Notes: generated by a model not told the origin, from the letters alone. DNA of 64,000 nucleotides from Pegethrix bostrychoides GSE-TBD4-15B (GCA_019359155.1 JAHHHV010000088.1:1-64000); one strand, 5' to 3'; positions 44,116 to 52,745 are shown, counted from the stretch's first letter. Translations and numbers: made by a program.

Positions 44116-45261
44116 ATGTATACCGATGGGCAGTTGCCGAGGCTTGGTTTTCGAGCCGTCTTGTCGGCTGCAAATCAGCTGCTTTTTATTGATATTGACA
44201 ACGTGACTCCCAATTTAACTGTCCGCCCTCCCGTGCGAGATGCCTTGCCATTTACGCTGCAAGATGTCCGCAGCGCCATTCCAGCCCATTGCTTCCAGCC
44301 CAACTTGGGGCGGTCGCTGGCCTACTTCTTTTTAGATACTGGGATTATTACGCTCTTATTTTGGGTGGCTGTGCAGCTTGACAGCCTTTGGTTTCTGCCG
44401 ATTTACTGGCTGGCGCAAGGCACAATGTTTTGGGCGCTGTTTGTAGTGGGGCATGACTGCGGCCACGGATCGTTTTCGCGGCATCGCTGGCTGAATAACT
44501 TGATTGGGCATTTGAGCCATGCGCCAATTTTGGTGCCCTACCACGGTTGGCGGATTAGCCACCGAACACACCACGCCAACACGGGCAATATTGAAACCGA
44601 CGAAAGCTGGTATCCGGTCACCGAGAGCCGCTACAACCAGATGACCTGGGTAGAAAAGTTGGCGCGGTTTCATTTGATTCTATTTCTCTATCCGCTCTAT
44701 TTGTTTAAGCGTTCGCCCGGTAAAAAAGGCTCGCATTTTCTGCCCAGCAGTCCGCTGTTTCGCCCCAGCGAGAAATGGGATGTTCTGACCAGCACGATTT
44801 GCTGCATGCTGATGATCGCGGCGTTGGTCACCGTTGGCTTCAGCTTTGGCTTTGGGTTTTTGCTGAAGTTTTACCTGATGCCCTATCTCGTTTTTGTAAT
44901 GTGGCTTGATTTGGTGACGTTTTTGCACCATACAGACGCTGAAATTCCCTGGTATCGCGGCGAAGACTGGTACTTCCTAAAGGGAGCGCTCTCCACAGTC
45001 GATCACGACTACGGCATCATCAACCCGATTCATCACAATATCGGCACCCATGTCGTGCATCACGTCTTCCTCAGCATTCCGCACTATCACTTGCTGGAGG
45101 CCACGGCAGCAGCGAAACCAGTCTTGGGAGAGCACTATCGCAAGTCGAAGCTGCCCATCTGGAGCGCGCTGTGGTCAGCCTACCGCAGCTGCTTTTTTGT
45201 CAGCGATCAGGGCAGTCAGATCTACTACCAGAAGCCAGCCCAGAAGCCAGCCCAGAAGTGA
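44116..45261 (+). CDS. desB: Omega-3 acyl-lipid fatty acid desaturase
   Basis: A 381-residue integral membrane di-iron desaturase that introduces the omega-3 double bond into glycerolipid-bound acyl chains, using ferredoxin. The three His boxes are HDCGH in FVVGHDCGHGSFS, HRTHH in ILVPYHGWRISHRTHH and HVVHH in NIGTHVVHHVF. The sequence around the second box (ANTGNIETDESWYPVTES) is characteristic of DesB and the plant FAD3/FAD7 omega-3 enzymes rather than DesA. The C-terminus ends in a KPAQ repeat generated by a 12-bp tandem duplication. Monocistronic. Cyanobacterial desB is commonly cold-induced. Confidence 0.93.
   Translation: MYTDGQLPRLGFRAVLSAANQLLFIDIDNVTPNLTVRPPVRDALPFTLQDVRSAIPAHCFQPNLGRSLAYFFLDTGIITLLFWVAVQLDSLWFLPIYWLAQGTMFWALFVVGHDCGHGSFSRHRWLNNLIGHLSHAPILVPYHGWRISHRTHHANTGNIETDESWYPVTESRYNQMTWVEKLARFHLILFLYPLYLFKRSPGKKGSHFLPSSPLFRPSEKWDVLTSTICCMLMIAALVTVGFSFGFGFLLKFYLMPYLVFVMWLDLVTFLHHTDAEIPWYRGEDWYFLKGALSTVDHDYGIINPIHHNIGTHVVHHVFLSIPHYHLLEATAAAKPVLGEHYRKSKLPIWSALWSAYRSCFFVSDQGSQIYYQKPAQKPAQK
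45229..45258. repeat. 12-bp tandem duplication at the desB C-terminus
   Basis: CAGAAGCCAGCC occurs at 45229-45240 and 45241-45252, then CAGAAG before the stop codon. It encodes the QKPAQKPAQK tail. Confidence 0.9.
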
Positions 45262-45302
45262 GTTTAGAAGTGAAGCTGTGGCTGGATGGCAATTAGCCTG
45301 CG

Positions 45303-45851
45303 TCAAGTCGCGTCAATATACTCTCGCCAGCGCGTAATCTGGCCAGCCGCAAAATCGACCACAATTACGTCGTCAGCCACCGTGCGCTGGCCGGTCGCGG
45401 TTTCGGTATCTTCCCAGTGCCATTCCACCGCGACCTGATTGCCTTCTGTGATCAGGCGATGAATTTCGATCTGCACGCTGGCGTGGTTTTCCAAGAAGGC
45501 AGCTGTCACCGCCCGAATTTCTTCCCGCCCCCGGTAGATCTGTCCCGGCACAACAAACTCACCCGTCTCGCTAAACAAAGCCGCAAACGCATCGGCATCT
45601 CCCGTTATCCAGGCTGTGCGGGCAGTTTGAATCGCCTGATGCATTGGATTGGGCTGGGCAGCTTGAGCCATAGAAGTCATTGGGGCGAGCAGGGCTGAAC
45701 CGTGAGCCGGCAACAGCGTCGGCAGGATTTGGGGCAGCAGCAGCACCGTCAAGATGGTCATAGAGATGAGCGCAAGACTGACGGCTAGCATTACGCCTGC
45801 CATTGCCAGCTTGCCACCCAGACGCAACTTGGATAAATGCCGTTCTGCCAT
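45303..45851 (-). CDS. Membrane-anchored SnoaL/NTF2-like (SgcJ-type) protein
   Basis: A 182-residue protein with an N-terminal membrane helix (LAMAGVMLAVSLALISMTIL, continuing through a long hydrophobic run). The NTF2-like domain covers about residues 68-182: AIQTARTAWITGDADAFAAL, FVVPGQIYRGREEIRAVTAA and VAVEWHWEDTETATG are typical of the SnoaL/SgcJ group. Such domains bind small ligands or act as isomerases; the ligand here is unknown. Its stop codon lies 41 bp from the convergent desB. Confidence 0.8.
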   Translation of the reverse strand: MAERHLSKLRLGGKLAMAGVMLAVSLALISMTILTVLLLPQILPTLLPAHGSALLAPMTSMAQAAQPNPMHQAIQTARTAWITGDADAFAALFSETGEFVVPGQIYRGREEIRAVTAAFLENHASVQIEIHRLITEGNQVAVEWHWEDTETATGQRTVADDVIVVDFAAGQITRWREYIDAT

Positions 45852-45893
45852 CTCAATTCTCTATCTCAATTCTCCACAGGTTTATGTCTAGAT

Positions 45894-46406
45894 TCAAGCC
45901 AGCTTTTGCTTGAGTTCGGCCAGCTGTTCTGGACTGAGGCTGACCTGAATTTCTAAACGCTGCGGTTCGTCGCGCAGCACCAAGATGGCCTGTTCGCCGG
46001 AGCGCAGCACGGATAGCTGCGGCTGGGAAATTTTCACCTGCTGATAGACAACCTGGGGCAGCGCCACTCGAATCACCACGCCGCGCTGTGACTGGGGATA
46101 GATGTAAAGCGTCTGCCGCAGCTTGTCTAGCTCTAGCCTGTAGGGTGTCGTGTTGCGCTCCTCCTTGGCATCAGGCTTTTGCCAGTAGAGCGTGATTCCC
46201 CGCACCTGAGGCTGAGTCACCACAAAAGTTTCATCAAACCGCTGCGGCTCCCAGTTCAGGTCAGCCACCGCGCCCGTTTCGGGAAGCAGCCGCTGCCGCC
46301 AGGTGATTTCCTGTCCGTTCAGGCTCGTCCACCACTGGCTAATTTCGGCGAAATACTGGACGTTTCTGGGATCGGCATTTTCTTGCTGCCAAATTGCTGT
46401 TTGCAT
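45894..46406 (-). CDS. Unknown soluble protein
   Basis: A 170-residue protein with no signal or membrane segment and mostly beta-strand prediction. The Trp-rich start (AIWQQENADPRNVQYFAEIS, then QWWTSL) is followed by alternating strands such as GITLYWQKPDAKEER and RLEIQVSLSPEQL, and a C-terminal helix. I do not recognise the family. It lies 42 bp upstream of the SnoaL-like gene on the same strand and could be co-transcribed. Confidence 0.7.
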   Translation of the reverse strand: MQTAIWQQENADPRNVQYFAEISQWWTSLNGQEITWRQRLLPETGAVADLNWEPQRFDETFVVTQPQVRGITLYWQKPDAKEERNTTPYRLELDKLRQTLYIYPQSQRGVVIRVALPQVVYQQVKISQPQLSVLRSGEQAILVLRDEPQRLEIQVSLSPEQLAELKQKLA

Positions 46407-46519
46407 GATTGCCCTGCTGCTAGGAGCTAAAAATTACGGCCAAAACCTACTGCTAAAGCCAGCCTACCGCAGAGAGGCTCAAACCCGCAGTTACTCAACC
46501 TATCAATCAGACTATCCAT

Positions 46520-46987
46520 CTAAGACCGCACGCTCTGCCGTCGTTTGGCCAAATACTGCTGATGGTAGTCCTCCGCCAGCCAGTAGTCGCCAGCGGGCTG
46601 GATTTGGGTAACGATTGGCTTGTCGTAACGCCCTGATGTCTCTAGCTGTTGCTTAGACTGGACGGCAATCATCATCTGCTGCTGCGTATGGTAAAAAATT
46701 ACCGAGCGATATTGCTCACCCCGATCCGCACCCTGTCGGTTCAGGCTGGTTGGATCGTGGATCTGCCAAAACAAGTCGAGCAGCACTGGGTAGGTGATAA
46801 GGGCTGGGTCATAGTCCAGCTGAGCCACTTCGGCATGGCCGGTAATCCGCGAGAGCACATCCAGGTAGCAGGGATGTGCGAAGTGACCGCCCATATAGCC
46901 TACTGAGGTAGAAACAACCCCAGGCTGACAGCGAAACTTATCTTCAACGCCCCAAAAGCAGCCTGCCCCAAACGTGGCTTTCTCCAT
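46520..46987 (-). CDS. msrA: Peptide-methionine (S)-S-oxide reductase
   Basis: A 155-residue MsrA that repairs oxidised methionine. The N-terminal motif FGAGCFWGVED contains catalytic Cys10; GYMGGHFAHPCYLDVLSRIT and GHAEVAQLDYDP (with the substrate-binding Glu) follow. HDPTSLNRQGADRGEQYRSV is also conserved. It is short compared with MsrA proteins that carry a C-terminal resolving Cys: no Cys occurs after about residue 45, so recycling probably relies on another thiol. Confidence 0.95.
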   Translation of the reverse strand: MEKATFGAGCFWGVEDKFRCQPGVVSTSVGYMGGHFAHPCYLDVLSRITGHAEVAQLDYDPALITYPVLLDLFWQIHDPTSLNRQGADRGEQYRSVIFYHTQQQMMIAVQSKQQLETSGRYDKPIVTQIQPAGDYWLAEDYHQQYLAKRRQSVRS

Positions 46988-47073
46988 CTCTCTCAGTTTT
47001 TTAATTTTTAATCAGGTCTTTAATCAGGACTTCACTTCCCGAAAATTCTAGCGAACAACGCGGCGGCTAAGAG

Positions 47074-47673
47074 CTAGGCAATCGCAGCGCTAATCATCGA
47101 GCGGGCGGCTGTACTTAAGCCAGTCCCAAAGGCCGGAATCAGCAGGATGATCATCAGCATAAACAGCGCCCAGCGATTCCGCTGCAAGGAACTCAGCGGC
47201 GGAATGATTTCGCAGAGCACTTGGAAGCCGTCCAGCGGCGGAATCGGCAGTAGGTTGAGCAGAAACAGCACCAAGTTGATCTGCGAGGCCAGCAGCAAAA
47301 TTTCGGGATGCGCCAGATTTAGCAAAGCACTGAACTTGTAGAGCCCAATCAGCAAAAACCCAATCGCCAGATTCGCCAGCGGCCCCGCCACAAACACCAG
47401 AATGCTGCTCAGCTTGCCCCAGCGAAACCGAGTGGGGTTGACGGGCATCTGTCCCCAAGCCAGCCCCGCCACGCAGAGAAAAACTAGCGACTGCCAGCTG
47501 AGCAGCCGGATGGGGTTGAGCGTCAAATGACCGCTGACGCGCGGCGTGTCGTCTCCCTGACTCAAGGCCATATAGCCATGCGCCAGCTCATGCAGCATCA
47601 CTGAAATCACGACGATGGTGACTGTAGTAAAAAAGCCAGTCGGATTAGAAAACAGATTGTGAATAAACAGCAT
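47074..47673 (-). CDS. M50/site-2-protease-like membrane metalloprotease
   Basis: A rhomboid-sized, five- to six-helix protein of about 199 residues of the M50 family (YwhC/FAM-like short subgroup). The zinc motif is VMLHELAHGYMA (HExxH), and the third ligand Asp is in LLPIPPLDGFQVL. These peptidases cut proteins within the membrane. No PDZ domain is present. Start taken at the Met before FIHNLFSNPTG (47673); the frame is open to 47763 but that part does not look like family sequence. The region just upstream holds a 16-bp tandem repeat. Confidence 0.85.
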   Translation of the reverse strand: MLFIHNLFSNPTGFFTTVTIVVISVMLHELAHGYMALSQGDDTPRVSGHLTLNPIRLLSWQSLVFLCVAGLAWGQMPVNPTRFRWGKLSSILVFVAGPLANLAIGFLLIGLYKFSALLNLAHPEILLLASQINLVLFLLNLLPIPPLDGFQVLCEIIPPLSSLQRNRWALFMLMIILLIPAFGTGLSTAARSMISAAIA

Positions 47674-47750
47674 AGTCTGCCAGATTAATAGGATTTTCAG
47701 GGAGGGCAGCCCGTAAAACGCGCCTTTCAGCACACTTTCAGTGCAGCGAC

Positions 47751-47782
47751 TAGAACGCCCCAAGCTTAGAATGCCCCAAGCT
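47751..47782. repeat. 16-bp x 2 tandem duplication
   Basis: TAGAACGCCCCAAGCT (47751-47766) and TAGAATGCCCCAAGCT (47767-47782), with a partial third copy (CAGGATGCCC). Intergenic, between divergent genes. Confidence 0.85.
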
Positions 47783-47874
47783 CAGGATGCCCAACGCGGC
47801 CCCTAGCCCCAGCCCTCGCCGCTCGCCCCAATGCTGCCCGCCTGACTATCGATATCCGCACCCGACCGTACCTG

Positions 47875-49422
47875 ATGCAGCCTGACGCGATGCGAGAGAA
47901 TAGAGCCAACAACCTTCGCACTGCAACCATGTCTTACGGTGTCTCCGATTCTCTGACTCCAGCTGCTCCAGCGCCTAATACATCACCCAAAACCCTACAA
48001 GCTCGGCACTTTAGTCTGGCGCGCTCCAGCATCAAGCAAACGCTGAATCGCTACATGCAGCAAGTGAAGTACCGTGGCCAAAAGCGAGACGGCCAGCGAG
48101 ATGGCCAAAGAGATAGCCAGCGGAGCTACAGCCCTGACAGCACCGAGCTGCAAGCCACGCTCAAGACTGACTGCGACCGCTTGACAGCCAGTTTGGAAAA
48201 GCTAGAGCAGGGCTTGATTCGGATTGCGGTGTTTGGGCTGGTGAGCCGGGGTAAGTCAGCGGTCATCAACGCGCTGATTGGCCAAAAGCTGCTGCAAACC
48301 GGGCCACTGCATGGCGTGACGCAGTATCCACGCTCGGTCTACTGGTCTGATTTGGCAGGGGGCAGCAGAGCTAGAGCAATGAACATCGAGCTGATTGACA
48401 CGCCGGGACTGGATGAAGTGGGCGGCGAGAGTCGGGCAAGCATGGCGCGCCAAGTCGCGGAGCAAGCGGATTTAATTTTGTTTGTGGTGGCGGGAGATAT
48501 TACTCGGACTGAGTATCAGGCGTTGAGCGAGCTGCAAGCCGGATGCAAGCCCGTGATTTTGGTGTTTAACAAAACCGATCTCTACCCCAACCAGGACAGA
48601 CAGACGATCTATCGCAAGCTGGAGACGCTGTTTGCGGCGGATAGTTTGCTGACGAATCGACCTGTGCTGGCGGCCCAAGATATTGTCCGGGTGGCTGCCG
48701 CGCCTGCGCCGATTCAGCTACGGGTGGAATGGTCAGATGGTCGGGTGACGCATGAATGGGAAACACCGCCTGCGGAGATCGAGGAGCTGCGGCAAAAGCT
48801 GCTGGAAATTCTGGAGCGCGAAGGCCAATCGCTGCTGGCGCTGAACGCCCTGCGGCAAGCCCGCGCAACCGAGGCCGATCTAGCGCAGAAAACGCTGCGG
48901 CTACACCAGGAAGAGGCCGAAGCGCTAATCTGGCAGTTTGCCAAGTGGAAGTCGATTGCGGTGGCGGCAAATCCGGTGGCAGTGCTGGATCTGCTGGGCG
49001 GCGCGGCCACCGATCTGGTGATGATTCGCAATCTAGCGCAGCTATACGGCCTGCCCATCACGAATCATGAGGCGGGCAAGCTGCTGCGAGCGATTCTCTG
49101 GAGTTCGGGGAGCCTGCTGCTGGGGGAACTGGGCAGTGGCCTGCTGCTGGGCGCGGGGAAAAGTGCGGCTGCGGTGGCCAGCGCCTTTGATAGCGTGTCG
49201 GGGGTGATGGCTTATGGCAGCGCGGCGGTTGCCCAAGCCAGTCTGTCGGGCTACGGCTCCTACCGGATTGGCAAAGCAGCGCAGACTTATCTAGAGCAGG
49301 GCTGTACCTGGGGGCCGCAGGGAGTCGATACAGTCATCAACGAAATTTTGCAGCAGGTGGATGCTGAAACGATAATTCATCGGCTGCGTCAGGAGTTGCG
49401 ACCTCAAGCAGCAGAAAAATAG
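47875..49422 (+). CDS. Large GTPase with DUF697 membrane domain
   Basis: A 515-residue GTP-binding protein. A 75-residue basic N-terminal extension contains a 12-nt (RDGQ) tandem expansion. The GTPase domain (about 115-290) has G1 GLVSRGKSA, G3 LIDTPGLDEVGG and G4 VFNKTDLY. A predicted helical linker leads to a DUF697-like C-terminal domain (about 345-500) with hydrophobic helices (WKSIAVAANPVAVLDLLGGA, LLLGELGSGLLLGAGKSAAA). Such proteins peripherally bind membranes; roles in cell-volume or envelope control are proposed for relatives but not proven. The start is uncertain: 47875, or Met19 (47929, MSYGVSD). Divergent from the M50 gene. Confidence 0.85.
   Translation: MQPDAMRENRANNLRTATMSYGVSDSLTPAAPAPNTSPKTLQARHFSLARSSIKQTLNRYMQQVKYRGQKRDGQRDGQRDSQRSYSPDSTELQATLKTDCDRLTASLEKLEQGLIRIAVFGLVSRGKSAVINALIGQKLLQTGPLHGVTQYPRSVYWSDLAGGSRARAMNIELIDTPGLDEVGGESRASMARQVAEQADLILFVVAGDITRTEYQALSELQAGCKPVILVFNKTDLYPNQDRQTIYRKLETLFAADSLLTNRPVLAAQDIVRVAAAPAPIQLRVEWSDGRVTHEWETPPAEIEELRQKLLEILEREGQSLLALNALRQARATEADLAQKTLRLHQEEAEALIWQFAKWKSIAVAANPVAVLDLLGGAATDLVMIRNLAQLYGLPITNHEAGKLLRAILWSSGSLLLGELGSGLLLGAGKSAAAVASAFDSVSGVMAYGSAAVAQASLSGYGSYRIGKAAQTYLEQGCTWGPQGVDTVINEILQQVDAETIIHRLRQELRPQAAEK
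48088..48123. repeat. 12-bp x 3 in-frame tandem duplication in the GTPase N-terminus
   Basis: GACGGCCAGCGA, GATGGCCAAAGA and GATAGCCAGCGG follow each other and encode RDGQRDGQRDSQR. Confidence 0.8.
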
Positions 49423-49457
49423 GCTGGGTACGTTTACGGCTGCACTGACCGGTACGC

Positions 49458-49889
49458 TTACTGGCGCTTCAGCACAGACAGCAACCGATCTTTGGCCTGA
49501 CTCATCGCTGCGCCAATACCCGCTGGGCTGAGGCCGGACTGCGGCGGCACGGCGAGCTGAATTTCATCGTCTTTGAATTCCTTGAGACGATAGCCATATT
49601 CAAGCTGCCCCTGGTTTCTCTTCAAGACCGGATAGATCCGCAGCGCCCCTTGTAGCAAGTCAGCCTGATTTGCAAAGATCGCCTGGTCAATCTGGCTGGA
49701 GCGCTTTACCGCGATTACGCCCACCGGGAACCAGTTTTTCTGACCCTGCACCCGGATGTAAACCTCGTAGTCGGGCAACCCGTCCGTTTTCATTCTTTCG
49801 TACATCTGGGATGCCTTAGCCCGTTCGGAGGAGCGCTTGGAGGGCTGAGGCTTAGGCGGGGTCTTGCCGAATCCGAGGTTTTTGGACAT
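49458..49889 (-). CDS. HHL1-like (DUF6523-type) photosystem II-associated protein
   Basis: A protein of about 143 residues resembling the cyanobacterial/plant HHL1 family. A Lys/Pro/Ser-rich N-terminus (GKTPPKPQPSKRSSERAKAS) precedes the conserved core GLPDYEVYIRVQGQKNWFPV, then VIAVKRSSQIDQAIFANQAD and LLQGALRIYPVLKRNQ. In Arabidopsis HHL1 is a thylakoid protein that protects photosystem II under high light; a cyanobacterial role is inferred. The plant membrane helix is not seen here. Start 49889 has GGAGT eight bases upstream; an earlier Met (49904) has none. Family assignment is from memory of the motif pattern. Confidence 0.6.
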   Translation of the reverse strand: MSKNLGFGKTPPKPQPSKRSSERAKASQMYERMKTDGLPDYEVYIRVQGQKNWFPVGVIAVKRSSQIDQAIFANQADLLQGALRIYPVLKRNQGQLEYGYRLKEFKDDEIQLAVPPQSGLSPAGIGAAMSQAKDRLLSVLKRQ

Positions 49890-49984
49890 GAGTATTGACT
49901 CCATAAACTTAGTAAAAGTTTACAGCTTTTTAAGGAACCTCAGCAAGCGGCTTGCCGATCCCACTTGCTTAACCTGCGGCCTTG

Positions 49985-50049
49985 CCCCGCTGACTCACCC
50001 CGCTGACTCGCCCCGCTGACTCACCCCGCTGACTCGCCCCGCTGACTCA
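49985..50049. repeat. 13-bp x 5 perfect tandem array
   Basis: Five units of CCCCGCTGACTCR from 49985 to 50049; the last base alternates A, G, A, G, A, so the array is also a 26-bp dimer repeat. Intergenic between two minus-strand genes: downstream of the GST-type gene (stop 50060) and about 100 bp upstream of the HHL1-like gene. Confidence 0.95.
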
Positions 50050-50059
50050 GCCAGCTAAT

Positions 50060-51043
50060 TTAGCTCAACCGATCGCGCCCTGGATCAGTCTCAAAATCTA
50101 GCATTGGGCCTTTTGGCACAATCCGCGACGGGTTTACCTTGGGATGGCTGATGTAGTAGTGACGCTTGATGTGATCCAGATTGCAGGTTTCTTTAACGCC
50201 GGGAATCTGATAAATGTCGCGCAGGTAGCCCCAGAGGTTGGGGTAGTCGATGATGCGGCGCAGGTTGCATTTGAAATGCACGTAGTAAACCGCGTCAAAC
50301 CGCAGCAGCGTTGTGAACATGCAGATATCAGCCTCGGTGAGCTGATTACCGCAGAGATAGCGCTGCTGACCCAGCACAGCTTCCCAGTGGTCGAGAGCCT
50401 CAAATAACTCAGCTACGGCTGCGTCATAGGCAGATTGCTGAGTGGCGAATCCGGCGCGATAGACCCCGTTGTTGATCGGCTGATAGATGGCATCAATGGT
50501 GTGGTCAATCGTTTCTTGCAGATCTGCTGGACAGAGATCGCGCTCAGCCTGTTCAGCCTGTCCAGCTTGCTGAACCGCGCCAAACTGCTGATCCAGCATC
50601 CGGATAATTTCACGCGACTCGTTGTTGACAATGGTTTGACGCTGCTTGTCCCAGAGAATCGGCACTGTCACCCGACCTGTATAGTGCTGATCGACTTTGA
50701 TATAGAGCTGCCAGAGGTACTGGGCTTGATTCACCGAGTCTGGAATGCAGCCCGCCCCGTCCGAAAACTCCCAGCCATGTTCTCCCATCACCGGATCAAC
50801 CACCGAAACTGAAATCGCGTCGCTTAGCCCCTTGAGCTGCCGCATGATTAGCGTCCGGTGTGCCCAGGGACAGGCCAGCGAGACGTACAGATGATAGCGG
50901 TTGGCCTCAGCCTTAAAGCCGCTCGACCCATCTGCGGTAATTGCGCTGCGAAACGTGGTGGAAGGCCGCATAAACTGCCCCTTCTCATCTTCCTGCTGCC
51001 GCTCTGATACCCATTTGCCGCCCGAAAGCAATCCGAGTCCCAT
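50060..51043 (-). CDS. Xi-class glutathione transferase (glutathionyl-hydroquinone reductase)
   Basis: A 327-residue enzyme of the YqjG/ECM4 family, which reduces glutathionyl-hydroquinones. The catalytic Cys is in YVSLACPWAHRTLIMRQLKG, where CPWAHR is the class signature. The all-alpha C-terminal domain includes YQPINNGVYRAGFATQQSAY, LTEADICMFTTLLRFDAVYY and IDYPNLWGYLRDIYQIPGV. Length and motifs are standard. It may detoxify quinones formed in photosynthetic electron transport; that is inference. Confidence 0.94.
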   Translation of the reverse strand: MGLGLLSGGKWVSERQQEDEKGQFMRPSTTFRSAITADGSSGFKAEANRYHLYVSLACPWAHRTLIMRQLKGLSDAISVSVVDPVMGEHGWEFSDGAGCIPDSVNQAQYLWQLYIKVDQHYTGRVTVPILWDKQRQTIVNNESREIIRMLDQQFGAVQQAGQAEQAERDLCPADLQETIDHTIDAIYQPINNGVYRAGFATQQSAYDAAVAELFEALDHWEAVLGQQRYLCGNQLTEADICMFTTLLRFDAVYYVHFKCNLRRIIDYPNLWGYLRDIYQIPGVKETCNLDHIKRHYYISHPKVNPSRIVPKGPMLDFETDPGRDRLS

Positions 51044-51236
51044 TGGTTTGATCTCCTGCTCGTCACTTGCATCATCACTACCAGCATCCTATCGGCTACA
51101 GCCCAACCCGAAAACCCCACATTGGTCTGATATGGGATCTGATATTGGGCAGATGCATCTTCAGGGTGATTGCAAATGAGCGCAATTTCTACGACCCTGA
51201 AGAGCAGGTTATTTCAGCTTATTTCAGCAAAGCAGC

Positions 51237-51713
51237 ATGATTAAATCCTGGATGGTGATTGGCGGCTTGGCCTTGCTGCTAGCGGTGATTGGCGGCAGCA
51301 TTTTGCCCCCCAAGGGTGTGCAGTGGTTTAACCGCCTGCGCCGCCCCCGATGGCTGACCTTTGAAAAGCTGATCCCAGTCATCTGGACATTCGTGCTAAG
51401 CTGCGGAGTCTGGTCAGCCGTTCAGGTTTGGGAGCAAGATCCGGGCAGCAGGCAAACCTGGATGCTGATGGCGGGCTACGCGATCTTGGAGGTTGCCATT
51501 TTGGCCTACAGTCCGGCGCTGATGATTGGCCGTAGCCTCAAGCTGGGCATGATTGTCGGAGCTGTAGGTTTTGGGATTGGTCTAATTTTGACGCTCGCCG
51601 TACTCAACGTCAGCAGCAGTGCGGCCTTGCTGCTGCTCCCCTTTTTGATTTGGAGTCCAATTGGCACCTACACAACCTGGGCAATGCTGAAGCTCAATTC
51701 AACAGAAGCATAG
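51237..51713 (+). CDS. TspO/MBR-like membrane protein
   Basis: A 158-residue protein with five hydrophobic helices and the TspO-type N-terminal sequence NRLRRPRWLTFEKLIPVIWT. The typical C-terminal WNxxxxxxNP-like pattern is not obvious, so this is a divergent member. TspO proteins bind tetrapyrroles and sterol-like ligands and respond to stress. No strong ribosome site; ATG 51237 begins directly before the first helix. Convergent genes are absent; the lipoprotein gene follows 126 bp later on the same strand. Confidence 0.75.
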   Translation: MIKSWMVIGGLALLLAVIGGSILPPKGVQWFNRLRRPRWLTFEKLIPVIWTFVLSCGVWSAVQVWEQDPGSRQTWMLMAGYAILEVAILAYSPALMIGRSLKLGMIVGAVGFGIGLILTLAVLNVSSSAALLLLPFLIWSPIGTYTTWAMLKLNSTEA

Positions 51714-51746
51714 ATTTTCTGTAAAAATCGGCCAAGATGCGGTGCA

Positions 51747-51766
51747 AAAATCCAACTTGGCTCTAA
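51747..51766. promoter_or_regulatory. 20-bp intergenic motif shared with 43061-43080
   Basis: AAAATCCAACTTGGCTCTAA, one mismatch from the copy upstream of devC. It lies 74 bp before the lipoprotein ATG at 51840. Core CCAAcTTGG is palindromic. Confidence 0.5.
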
Positions 51767-51839
51767 GATCTTTAACCGAAGGCAGCAGGTTAAACGAGCT
51801 TGCCCTGAGTTTCCGGTTATTGGCTTTAGGAGAAGATTC

Positions 51840-52364
51840 ATGCGGCTGGCAACACCTGCGGTTAAACAGATCTATCGAGTTTCGGGACTGCTGGCTCTGG
51901 GGCTGGTGCTGGCGAGTTGCTCAGACAGCAAGGTTTCTCAATGCAGCAAGCTGATTGAGATCGCAAATCAGGCGGTCACGGGTGTCAAAGCCGTGTCTGA
52001 GAATCCTAACCCTGACAATATCAACTCAATGAACAAAATCGCCGACGTGGCGAATACCGCTAAAGCTTCCATGCAGGAGCTGTCATTGAGCGATCCACAG
52101 CTGAGGGACTATCAGACACGCTTTGTGGCCATGTACACCGACACAAATCAGGCGACTCGCGATCTGGTCACGGCGGCTGAGGCCAAAAACGCTCAGTCTG
52201 CTCAGCAGGCGTTTGAGTCGCTGAAGACAGCCACGGCTCAAGAAGGGCCTCTTGTCACGGCAGTCAATGACTACTGCAAGGTGCAGCCCGTCACCACGGA
52301 GTCGCCCTTAGAAGCTCCGGCAGCTAGCCCTAGCGTCAGCCCTACTGCATCGCCAACGCCATAG
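51840..52364 (+). CDS. Putative lipoprotein
   Basis: A 174-residue exported protein with a lipobox LVLASCS in the signal sequence (Cys about residue 29). The mature region is helical and Asn/Ala/Glu-rich, with SKLIEIANQAVTGVKAVSEN, INSMNKIADVANTAKASMQE and LVTAAEAKNAQSAQQAFESL. It ends with a Pro/Ser/Ala-rich tail (SPSVSPTASPTP). GGAGAAG eight bases upstream supports ATG 51840. No family recognised; the helical character and two more Cys (QCSK near the start, YCKV near the end) could make a disulphide. Confidence 0.75.
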   Translation: MRLATPAVKQIYRVSGLLALGLVLASCSDSKVSQCSKLIEIANQAVTGVKAVSENPNPDNINSMNKIADVANTAKASMQELSLSDPQLRDYQTRFVAMYTDTNQATRDLVTAAEAKNAQSAQQAFESLKTATAQEGPLVTAVNDYCKVQPVTTESPLEAPAASPSVSPTASPTP

Positions 52365-52492
52365 CTTGGTTAAGCGGGAGCCAGTAGAGACAGCCGGGAG
52401 CGAAGTCAGGGCAAATCAATTTTGTATGCCAAAGCACCTTGAACTTGGCTGAGAACGGCGAAGATTAGGCTAGCTAAAGTGAGGGCGAACTG

Positions 52493-52745
52493 ATGCAGAA
52501 TCGATTGCGACACCGCAGTTTCAACGAATGATGGCTGAGGCGGATTTTGGCGCTGCTGTTGGGGTTGCTGCTGTTTGCTGAGGCAGAGGCAGTGCGAGCG
52601 CAGGGTGAGAAATTGGTGAACGATAGAGTAACCGTGGCTCAGACTTCGGATCAGAATACTGCGAATACGGAAGCTGATCAAGCGTTTCAAGAGGGGCTTC
52701 GACTGTTTTAGGAGGGTAGCAAAGAGTCGTTGCAGCGAGCAAGCA
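52493..52745 (+). pseudogene. 5' remnant of an exported TPR (CHAT-type) protein gene
   Basis: A frame with two stop codons reads MQNRLRHRSFNE, stop, WLRRILALLLGLLLFAEAEA (signal-peptide-like) and then ADQAFQEGLRLF, stop, EGSKESLQRA. The end of this resembles the start of the first repeat of secreted cyanobacterial TPR/CHAT proteins. Homology ends there, 36 bp before the stop of the convergent dynamin gene. I infer a truncated, decayed gene. Confidence 0.55.

Noticed and set aside
49985-50049. CRISPR-like repeat array
   Set aside because: Units are 13 bp with no spacers between them and no cas genes nearby; it is a simple tandem repeat.
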